Positions 1 to 8,748 of a stretch of 26,825 nucleotides of DNA are shown here, piece after piece. This stretch comes from Reticulomyxa filosa (taxonomy: Eukaryota > Foraminifera > Reticulomyxidae): NCBI GenBank assembly GCA_000512085.1, contig ASPP01006947.1, positions 1 to 26,825 on the forward strand, read 5' to 3'. The translations under genes were made by a program, and so were the position numbers. Under the pieces are notes generated by a model, which was not told the DNA's origin, made no database searches, and saw only the letters and a list, made by a program, of their open reading frames with translations. Position 1 is the stretch's first letter. Every line of letters starts with the position of its first letter.

Positions 1-434
1 GGGGGGGTGCGTTCAAATCTTGCATAGTGTACTCTGCTGAGGCGTGTTCAGTTCGTCAAATGTGTCCGTACACGAAAAAACTTGCAGATTGTGTCATGCA
101 AGGGCTGAAGGCGTTTAAAGTGTATCGAAACATGTGCGTTGACGCTTTGGTTGAACAGTTCAATGCCTATGGAAGCTATCCTGAGATTTGTCATTTGATC
201 GTTAATTTTGCTTTTCCGACTATGTTAAGGGATATTTATTATTATTATTATTGTTTTTGGATTTACTGTGATTATTCTCTTTATGTGTAAAATACATTGT
301 TGTCGGTGTGGGGGTTTTTTCTTGCGTGCTATAGGAAAAAGACTTCAATATCCACCAAACGAAAACTTGATACACATACCCTTGACGACCCTCCTTCCAA
401 AAAAATCAAACTCACACCGGCATCTGCACATTAA
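1..434 (+). CDS. 3' end of an unknown, probably nuclear protein (partial, two exons)
   Basis: The frame is open from the first base. I read two exons, 1-223 and 335-434, joined by a 111-bp intron (donor GTTAAG, acceptor CTATAG). The junction completes an ATG codon and leads into a basic tail with two clusters, KRKLD and PPSKKIKL, about ten residues apart, which fits a bipartite nuclear localisation signal; the stop is TAA at 432-434. Without the intron the frame would run into an (ATT)n run and end in poly-tyrosine at 290, which looks like intron sequence. The upstream part is cysteine-rich and probably helical (LADCVMQGLKAF, CVDALVEQF). I do not recognise the family. Its 5' part lies outside the window. 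Confidence 0.55.
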
Positions 435-734
435 TGTCTAAATAACTTTATTGAAGCTAGGCCTTGCCAGCAAAAAAAAACTATTTTACCAATTATTTTG
501 AAAAAATACTGCTTTCGTTTCATCTCCGAAAATTTGTCTCGATGTCGACTCATTTATACTATTTTTTGACTTTCAATTATTTATCTTTTTTCTTCCCTCT
601 CAAAAAAAAATTAACTTCATTCGTGAAATAAATTCATCGTATTATTCAAATTTTCTTTATTTTTATTTATGTGTTGCTTGTTACTCTCCGGATGTTTTTG
701 GCAAAGGGGCTTGCTTGCAAAAAAATTTAAATTA

Positions 735-2160
735 ATGTTTTCTCAATTGATTATTGTTGTCTTCAGTTGCATCGTTTTGTTAAACATTGCAAGCGATGAG
801 CGTCTCAATACTTGTTCGGGGAGTTCAGAATTCGAGAGCAGAGTAGTGTCCGTGGAAAGACTGTCAACACTGTTGAACTATATCTCTCCACAGCACACGA
901 ACACTAAAAATCTTTTATTGTTGTTGTATCATGATCAATGTGCAGAAGATAAAAATAATACATATTTCACCGGAAGTGAAATGCACTTTGGACTGTCCTC
1001 AATAGAACTGTTGACAATTGCTATCGATTCGTTGCAAAACAAGGACAACACAAATATAGTCCGTGATTGGCATTTGCAATTGTTTGATCAACAATCAGGA
1101 CAATGTTCATTTTTTTTATTTCTGCGTGCAAAAAAAAGCACATATACTAACGTCTCGACACAAGTGAGACAAGACACTTCCATTGTGTGTGTCAATCCTG
1201 AATGTCGAGATATCCGCACATTTGGCAATTGGGTAAAAAAAATTATTGCCAGTATCAATTCAATTCCAAAATGGACATGACAAAGCTGTCCGACATATCA
1301 CATATGATTTTGACGAGAGGGTAACAAATGAAATCATTCAGCCAAATCGTACATTGTTTGAAAGGAGAGTGTATATTGGGGAGATATTTTTATGGCGAGA
1401 TTTTGACCATCCTGACAAACCTTTGATTGATTTCTATCTTGTAGATGGAGCCACTTCTTCTTATCGCATTACAATGCGCAACTCTTCCGCTCACCTTCAA
1501 AACGGTTTGGCGGAAATGTCAACAAAAGAGTGGCAACGGGTAAGATTGAGCAAAATATTTGTTCAATCACAATTGATGCCGAAATTTACACAAACTGGGT
1601 TTGCGATTCAATCATTTACCAACGTACAGTTTTTTGAAAGACTCCAAACCTATTACATTGAAAATCGAGTCAATGATAAAATGACGTTCAATGAATCTCT
1701 ACGAGGGGTCGTCTTCAACCAGGAAGAGTCTCCCATGACTATTGTACATCTGACGGAACAACTGGAAGTTGAATTATGGCATGAAATGGAGTCAGTAATG
1801 AAAAGCTGGCTGAACACTCGGGAATTGGAAATTACCTCGATTTATGGTGTTCGTGAGTATCACCGAAATGCCAGGATAGAATATCATGTGGACATGTGCC
1901 AAAGTCTAATTTTTGGAGCTATTATTAATATTGCTCAAAATTACACAGAACAAGACTATGAAAATGCGAAACATGAAATTTGGCCACTTATGATTTGGGA
2001 CAATCTTGGAATCGAACATCGCATTAACATGAAACCGGGCGACATAGTACTCTATGAAAGTGCTTCAAGACCTCATGCAAGATACTTACCAATGAACGGA
2101 GAATATTATGCAAATATTTTTATTCACTTTCAACCAATTGGATGGAAGTGTCCTTTCTGA
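735..2160 (+). CDS. Prolyl 4-hydroxylase-like 2OG-Fe(II) oxygenase with VHL-like domain; one frameshift
   Basis: The product is about 474 residues, in two frames that meet in an A8 run at 1235-1242. An ATG at 735 gives a good signal peptide (MFSQLIIVVFSCIVLLNIAS), so the protein probably enters the ER; an in-frame ATG at 669 would add 22 residues. Residues 20-165 may be thioredoxin-like but lack a CxxC. At about 170-225 (starting LPVSIQFQN, ending IFLWRD) the sequence resembles a VHL beta domain. The C-terminal third is a P4H-type double-stranded beta-helix: iron ligands HVD (about 384 and 386) and distal His in PHAR (about 447), with the flanking motifs KPGDIVLYES and YANIFIHF. These families hydroxylate protein prolines using 2-oxoglutarate, Fe(II) and ascorbate. 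The basic residue usually seen nine places after the distal His is Glu here. Removing one A restores a single frame. Confidence 0.75.
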
Positions 2161-2429
2161 CAATGTTTAACTTTCCAATTCATCTCTTTCAACCAGCATG
2201 GTGAAGTGTAGAAAAATATGAAAAGATGCCAATATTTTTTATTTTTCGAAAATTTTAAGAAAAATTAAAATTGTCATGTATTAAAGCTAAGAGAATATTA
2301 TTTTAAGAATTGCAAATGTTTGTAGACGTTCATTTTGGATATCTTCTTTTGTGATCGAGCTATTTTGCCTTTTGTTGTTGCCAAAGTGTTCCATTAATAT
2401 GTTTTTACAATTAACGAATTTTTTTGGGA

Positions 2430-5301
2430 TCAGCAATTTTTTGTGACAAAATAGTCAATCTCTTCTTTTAATGGAAGATTCTCAAACACCTGAAACTTGA
2501 TACAATTATCATCACTGCTGTTTTGGCTGCAAGAACTGTCAATAGACGGATACAACAGAGTTGGATTGTCTTTGTGCCATTTCAAGATTGCTGATCGTTG
2601 ATAACTTTTTCCGTTCAGTGCAATAACTGGATCTGTCATTATTTCTTTGCACAAGGGACACACATACTCTTGTGGAATGGACTGTTCATTTTTGTTACAA
2701 AAGCAAACAAACGAGACTAAGGCCAGTCTTTTTATTATTATTATTTAGACATACAACAAAAAAGGAAATGTTTGCCGAAAGCATAAGGTGGAGAAACAAC
2801 TATTTGATTGAATACATTCAAATGAGTATTAATTTTGAGCATTTGGATTTGCCTAAAGATGGCATTGGCGTGTTCGTATTTTTGAATCTTCCAAACAGTA
2901 TTCCATTGTTGAATAGTGATATTTATAGCATCACTTCCAGTGATATTTTTGTCAATCAAAAGGCAGCTTAATTCATTAATCACATCCAATGGAACATAGG
3001 TGGTAGAAATGGAATCCATTGAATCGACCTTGGGATCTATAAAATGCTCATCTTTTTTTGGTTTGTTTTTTTGTTTTAGATACAACACAATGTCATGGCA
3101 CGTCCATTTTTTCCAATTCATCTCGAATTCCTTCCATTCATTTCGTATCTCTTGAGCGAGCCTTGTTTTTAGCACTGTTGTATCCTGTTCATACAGTTGC
3201 AACGTGTTGAGTATGTCCGACGATCTTTCCATTAATTCCTTCAAGCTATTCGAAGGTTTCATATAGGTGTCTGCTTCTTTATTTAATTCAGTCACTCTTT
3301 GCTGTGTTTCTTTTTCCATTTGAGTCAATTGCTGCAATTCCTCGCGTTTTTGTTGTTTCAATTGTTGAATTTTTTTATGTCTGTTTTTCACATTGCTCAA
3401 TTCTTCCGATTTTTTTTCAATTACTTTTTCAATTTTGTGTCTAATGTCCTTCTCGAAAATAAAAATAAATAAAAAAACAACAACAATAACAAAAAATTGC
3501 AATAAATCTATTTTTTTTACTGTCGTTTTGTTTGTATTAACTGTCACCAAGCTTTGTTTTTCAATGACGTTAGTAACAATGGAGCCAATAGAATGTAGTT
3601 TATTGTCTTGTTCACGTCGCCATTTAGCAAAAGTGGAGCTCTTTTTGGCAAGAACGGAGGCAGCAGTAGATAATGCGACACTCGAGTTACTTGTGGAAAA
3701 TTGAAATTTTCTACTGTCAATCCATTCTTTTACGAGTATTTCAAACTTTGTAAACGTCGATTCAACGTCTTTGATCGCTGACAAGAGTTTCATCGAGTCT
3801 TCGGAAAGCGTTACTTGAGTGCTTGACTTCCGACAATCTTTTGCATGCAACAATGGAGCCAATGCATCCTCACTCTTGTTATCACTATCCTCCACTTCGG
3901 CTGCTTGGTATTCGTTACTAACGGCTTTTTTGGTCCAATGTGATTGCAATTTACCACTCACAGGGACAGCAAACGCAAGATCGGCCTCTCTATGGCAATT
4001 TTGATCTAATTTAGATTCCTCATCTTTCATCACATTATCTACGGTACCATGTATCCCATTCATCTGTGATAGCGATACGTCCTCTGGTGGCTGGATGCAC
4101 ACGAATACAAACCAAAAAAAAAATAGTCAAATAAATATCAATCAATCAAAGAAACTATATATGTATGTACATATATTGTTGTTAAAACTTTATGAAGATC
4201 ATCCGAATGAACAATTAAAATCAGCCTTTTGGAACTTTTCACTTGAAGAGGGGCAGAAATGGTATATTTGCAGTTGTCGAGCTTTTTGATGATTTGTCCG
4301 AGCAATGGCTTGTCTGTGAGACAAGTGGAATACACAACGATGTCATTGACCTTCCACTCTTTGTCACTAAATCCAGCGTCGAGCGTCTCGTCGCTCAATT
4401 TGTCTTGCTCCGGCTTGGTATGTGCACCGGCATGAACTGTCTTGGCATTGACATTGGCATTGGCATTGACATTGACATTGGCATTGCGATTGAGGTATAA
4501 TGCAGGTGACAAATACACATTGTGTTCGACTTGGCATAATTCCGCCTCGTCCGGACAAGGGGGAATTACACGAGCAGGTTCATTATCATTATCATTATCG
4601 TTGTTATTATCATTACCGTTGTTATTATCATTACCGTTGTTGTTATTATCATTATCATTGTCATCAATATTGGCATTGGTATTAACATTGGCATCATCTT
4701 TGTGTTCGAGATTGGCATTGGCATTTGTAAATTCACAGGAATACATCAGTGTTGCAGGAATGGCATCAAAATTGACGGCAGGTTTGGAATGGGGAGCATT
4801 GGCCACCTTTGTCAATCCTTTTCCTTGATCAGCGTCATCCGCGCGAGCGCAAGTCAAAGGCAAAGACGCCAGACTTTCGGACACGACCAAATTGGGCGGT
4901 TTTGGCACCGCTTCCATGGGTTGCGTAGCACTATCCTCTCTCGAGTTTGCACCATGCTCGACAGGGTCACTTATGTCTGCGGACAACGCGTTATTCGCTG
5001 ACAATTGCGGCGAGTCCGGAACAACCAGGAATTGACACTCATTCGACCGTTTCGATTGCGGCGGTACGTACTTTGCAAATCCGACAATGTCCCCTTCATT
5101 TTTGCACGCATTGCCTGCGGTCACTTCTTCTTTTTTTCGGGATTGGCTTTTGCCCGGGGAATTTATTACTTGAAAATATGTTTGCAATTGTCCACGCACT
5201 TTGCCGCCGTTTGGCATCACCTGCGGATCGTCTTCCAATCGCGGTGAAGGTGGTTTCTTTCTTTTGCGTCCTATTTGCGAGCCTTTGTCACTTTTTATCA
5301 T
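2430..5301 (-). CDS. U-box E3 ubiquitin ligase with Tudor-like and SAM domains
   Basis: Exons are 5301-4189, 4090-2816 and 2681-2430; both introns (4091-4188 and 2682-2815) are phase 0. A third in-frame intron is likely at 3452-3520. The product is about 856 residues. Order: basic nuclear signal GRKRKK (12-16), a PIP-like RGQLQTYF (36-43), long low-complexity (Asn-Asp)n and (Asn-Ala/Val)n repeats, a Tudor/Agenet-like stretch (WKVNDIVVYS... LGQIIKKLDNCKYTI) at the end of exon 1, a charged coiled coil (KNRHKKIQQLKQQKREELQQ), a SAM domain (WTCHDIVLYLKQ ... ANAIFRQIQML), and a C-terminal U-box (IPQEYVCPLCKEIMTDPVIA, then KSYQRSAILKW). U-boxes recruit E2 enzymes without zinc, so it probably ubiquitinates nuclear partners. 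The substrate is unknown. The U-box is the safest call and the Tudor-like call the weakest. Confidence 0.75.
4441..4496 (-). repeat. Hexanucleotide repeat coding for (Asn-Ala/Val)n
   Basis: Tandem copies of GGCATT/GACATT (+ strand) code on the minus strand for alternating Asn-Ala and Asn-Val in the U-box ligase. The six-base period keeps the frame. The same Asn-X grammar recurs at 4668-4730 and at the end of the COX15 exon near 14880-14930. Confidence 0.85.
4580..4730 (-). repeat. Asp/Asn-rich simple repeat inside the U-box gene
   Basis: Imperfect (ATT ATC)n and (GTT ATT)n runs on the plus strand code for Asp-Asn and Asn-Asn-Gly tracts on the minus strand, passing into Asn-Ala/Asn-Val copies near 4668-4730. 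Probably an unstructured linker before the Tudor-like stretch. Confidence 0.85.
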
Positions 5302-5423
5302 GCTTTTATTGGATAACTAAAATTATCCACCCCATTCCACCCAATTGATAATTTTTTTTTTTATTTCCTTTTTTTTTTTTTTTTTTTGCAAAAATACATG
5401 TTACATACGTATACACATATAAT

Positions 5424-6145
5424 TTAAAAGTAATACTTTTTTTTTTTAACAGTTAATTTTGGCAAATTAGAAAGGTCTTTCTTCTGCAAAGAAGGAGGGT
5501 TCTCACACTCTGGAGAAAGTGCATTTTCGTCCATTACACCATTTTGCAATCGCTCAATGATGTTCATTAAAATATTCAAGTCAAATCTTTCACCATACTT
5601 TTTCTAATTCCCCCCATACACATACACATACACAGTGTTTTTTTTCTCTCTTATTTTCTTGCACTTGTTTTGCTTTGCTTGAATACAATATGTTTTTCCC
5701 TCACACTTGATGGATTTCAAAAGATTGATGCACATATTTAGGCTCAAATCCCATTTGCACTAGACGCTCCCGTGCTATTGCAGAATAAACCGTTTTTTTG
5801 TTTGTTTGTTTGTTTTTGCTGATGTCATGCTCAAATATAAGGCATTGTTATGTATACGCCAGGGCAACAGAAATGAACACCAACAAATGTGCATTGTTTT
5901 TTCTTCACTGACTCTCTTCTATATTTTTGTCGTGTGGCGTATTGGGCTCTGACCTTTGAATTTATTTTGTAAGTCAATTTTTGTGATGCAAAGCTGAAAA
6001 AGCAATCACAGCCAACGCAAAGCAAAAAGCAAAACACAAACTGCATATGTTCTGTGGTTTGGGCGTTTCTCAGAGGCAAATGTGCACAATTTGGAGAAAA
6101 AATCGATTTATGACAGTAAAATGTAGCGGCAGACAGACATGCCAC
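5424..6145 (-). CDS. Small UBA-like domain protein (model partly uncertain)
   Basis: The best part is two short exons. Exon 5818/5797-5707 encodes ARERLVQMGFEPKYVHQSF; a 109-bp intron (5598-5706, phase 0) follows; exon 5597-5424 encodes YGERFDLNILMNIIERLQNG and a tail ending DLSNLPKLTVK. Together they read like a UBA three-helix bundle of the IAP type (MGF loop, then a helix after a GERFDLN turn). UBA domains bind ubiquitin. No RING follows; the frame ends after an A-run at 5424. The N-terminal part is probably the frame 6145-5900 (ATG at 6145, start MACLSAATFY), with a 45-50 bp intron ending at a TTTTTCAG acceptor and another before the UBA exon, but two acceptor choices (5818 or after GCAATAG) fit, so the join is not settled. 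It lies head-to-tail just upstream of the U-box gene. Confidence 0.45.
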
Positions 6146-6506
6146 TCTTGTACAAACAAAAAAAGTTCAATTTAAAATCCAGGTAACTCCAAAAAAAGAG
6201 TTTTGGTCGCATTCTTACAAAAGTCTTAACACTAGGAAAATAAACCAAAAGTCAAAAAAAAAGCTCTTTAATATCCAGTTATGATGTTTTCGCTACATGT
6301 AATCAATTCATGGAAATAAAGTTATAGGAACCTGCCAGAGGAAAAAAAATTAGAAAACGATGCTACCAGGTAAAAATAACACAATAGTAAAAAGAAAGAT
6401 GATAGGACTATGCAAATTGGAAAAATCACATGAATAAGAGTGTAAAAATGCGAACAGAAGCAACAGCTGTGACAACAAAAAAAAAAAGTATATAAAATGT
6501 ATGATA
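6146..6506. other. Intergenic, AT-rich
   Basis: Between the start of the UBA-like gene and the stop of the next minus-strand gene. T-rich open frames on the minus strand (6322-6574) are low complexity and look like chance. I see no RNA gene or other structure. Confidence 0.5.
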
Positions 6507-7938
6507 TTATTGTGATTGAGAGGAGTCTTTCCATAAGTTATATTGTTGTTGTTTTTGGTTCCAAACATCATCAATGAATTGGGTTAAGCAGTTGTTCATG
6601 ACATCATATCTGTTGGCATAATTTTTGATATTTTCCAAGCGATTCCAAATTTCAGTCAGAAGGGTTTTGGAAAGTAGCAGTTCATCGTCAGCGAATTGTT
6701 TGGAATAAGCGGCAATTCTTTGGTAGTCTGAAGTGCGTTCAATGTCGCGTGCTTGTTTCGCCAGGTCGAATGTGTAATTGCGATGGCACGCTTTCATAAT
6801 AGGTTCCAAATATTCTTTTTTCCATTGCATGAAGTAATCATTTTTCCCGGGGGATTTTTTTAGATTCAACTAGATTTTATACATATACGTATATAAAAGA
6901 GGGGGGGGGAGGGGTCTAGGGATAAAAATAACATGAAATCGAAAAAAAAATCAAAGTAAGTTTGACAATAACTTTAGACACAGATAAAAAAATGGGGAAA
7001 GGATGAGCATCGATAGTTTCCCACAAATCGGCCAAAGTATTAGCGCATTCTTGTATGCTGCCGTGTTTGGCATATCGTTTGGCGCGATTGATCAAATTGA
7101 CACAGCGATTGCATATTCCAACATGGTTGATATAGTCGATCAAGCTTCGAAAATGGAGAGTGTTTTGAACAACAGTGGAGGCATGACTATCCATGGTCGC
7201 CAATTGTCTTTCGTGAATTCGTGTCTTCAAGTCATCAGGAGACAAAACTATGAGCGCTTCATGTTGCTCTTTATCGGTCGAGGCAGACAAAATATTGTCT
7301 GTATGTGTCTTGGATCGTTGTTTAATCTCAATTCTTGTTTGCGGAGACGTGGTCGACTTTTCTTCTTTTTCGACTTCGAATATGTCGATTTCATCCAGCA
7401 ATGGCTTCAATACTAATTGCTGCACTTGTGAGGGCGTGAGCAGCTGAGACTGTAATTGCTGTTGATAATGCGACAGCTCTTCTGCAGAGAGACGCACGCT
7501 GCCTAACTCCTCTGGATGCTCTAGTACTATCTCTTCCACTGCTTGCAGAAATGTACTCATCATTGCCACGTCGCCGACCATTGCAAACTTCATTGCGTTC
7601 GATAATCCCTTCTCAACTCGGTCATGGAACAATCCCGTCAATTCTCTCTTCGCTTGTCCAACTGTACTCCCTCCGGCTATTCCGAACTTTCGGGAAAATT
7701 CCGCCGAAGGAGGGTACACCGAAAAGTATATTGCTGTTCCTGTCATACCCAACGATGTCAAAAACAACATCTTGTAAAAACGATGTCGTGATTCTGATCT
7801 TGTCTTTCCTCCTATTTTTTCCACAAATCCATCCGCATTCCGTTCTGTCCATTTTGTCAATGCTGACGCTGGGCCTCGAGACAGTGCGTAGAACATGTCT
7901 CCTATTTTGCCCATCATATATGCATGTGGCGTATTCAT
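6507..7938 (-). CDS. Unknown protein with one predicted membrane segment
   Basis: Two exons, 7938-6973 and 6869-6507, are joined by a 103-bp phase-0 intron (donor GTTATT, acceptor TCTAG); the product is 442 residues. The ATG at 7938 opens MNTPHAYMMGKIGDMFYAL. A basic stretch (KIGGKTRSESRHRFYK) precedes a hydrophobic segment at about 57-76 (MLFLTSLGMTGTAIYFSVYP). The rest is soluble and mostly helical, with a Gln-rich helix (SHYQQQLQSQLLTPSQVQQL) and a charged linker (EVEKEEKSTTSPQ). Exon 2 continues as a helical C-terminus (DYFMQWKKEYLEPIMKAC). A basic region before a single membrane helix suits a tail- or signal-anchored organelle protein, but I cannot name a family. Confidence 0.7.
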
Positions 7939-8748
7939 TTTGGGGTTGGATGTGATTTATTAGCTATCAGCTTATTCACAATCACCAGTGGAAGATTATC
8001 AAAAATATTCGGCCAATTTTTTTTTTGGCAGGACATCAACGTTTTCGTTTGTTTTTTTAACGCAGGCCAGATCTGATTTAAAATCTCATGCACCATTTTT
8101 CCACACTGTTTTTAAAAATTTTGCACTGACTCTCGTGATATGTTTGCTTTTTTTTTTTAAAAGTATGAATCATCCTTTTAGATGCTATCAAAGATTGGAG
8201 GATTTTTTTTTAAATTTTAAACAAAAAGTAAACAAACAAAACAAAAAAACAAATAAAAACTTTGGCCACTTGCGTCCCATCACAAATAGAAAAAAAAAAG
8301 GCATAAAAGAGTGCAAAGAAAAACAAAGAAGAAAAAAATAAAATATATGAAACCTTCATTTAAGATTTCCAGTAGGTATCACAGTACAAATCAAGAACAT
8401 TTCCGAAAGTTATTTTGTCTCTTTTCCGTTTTTCCTCTTCTCACTCCTTGCCAAGAGCGAAAAAGCTGGGGAAAAAAAAAAGATTCAAGAAAACAAAACA
8501 ACAAGCCATCAACACATAAAAAAAAAAAAGAGAAGATTGTCCCATTTATACAATTATTGAAGATATAATTAAACACAAGAGATGGCAAACAAATAAAAAA
8601 AAAAAGAGCAAAACAAGGAAAAAGTTGTAAGGGAAGAAATAAAATATTAAGGAGGAGATTTTTCTTTTAAAGACAAGTAAGTAAGCAAACAGGAAAGTGA
8701 CAAAATGTAAATGATTTAAAAATAAATAAAGTAAAAAAAAGGGCCAAT
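7939..8748. other. Intergenic spacer, A-rich
   Basis: About 0.8 kb between the start of the unknown membrane protein gene and the stop of the F-box gene; it should hold the promoter of the former and the 3' UTR of the latter. Plus-strand open frames at 7988-8341 and 8311-8568 are driven by A- and T-runs (poly-Lys, poly-Phe) and look like chance. No repeat family or RNA gene recognised. Confidence 0.55.

Noticed and set aside
1233-1252. 20-bp GT...CCAG stretch in the oxygenase as a tiny intron
   Set aside because: Removing it does not bring the downstream frame into phase; loss of one A does.
4442-5348. Several plus-strand frames over the U-box gene
   Set aside because: Mirror images of hexamer repeats and of the minus-strand exon; no family features.
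6322-6574. Hydrophobic minus-strand frames
   Set aside because: Phe/Leu-rich read-outs of T-rich DNA downstream of the unknown membrane protein gene.
7988-8568. Overlapping plus-strand open frames of 117 and 85 codons
   Set aside because: Driven by A- and T-runs, Lys- and Phe-rich, with no domain and no splice-supported extension.
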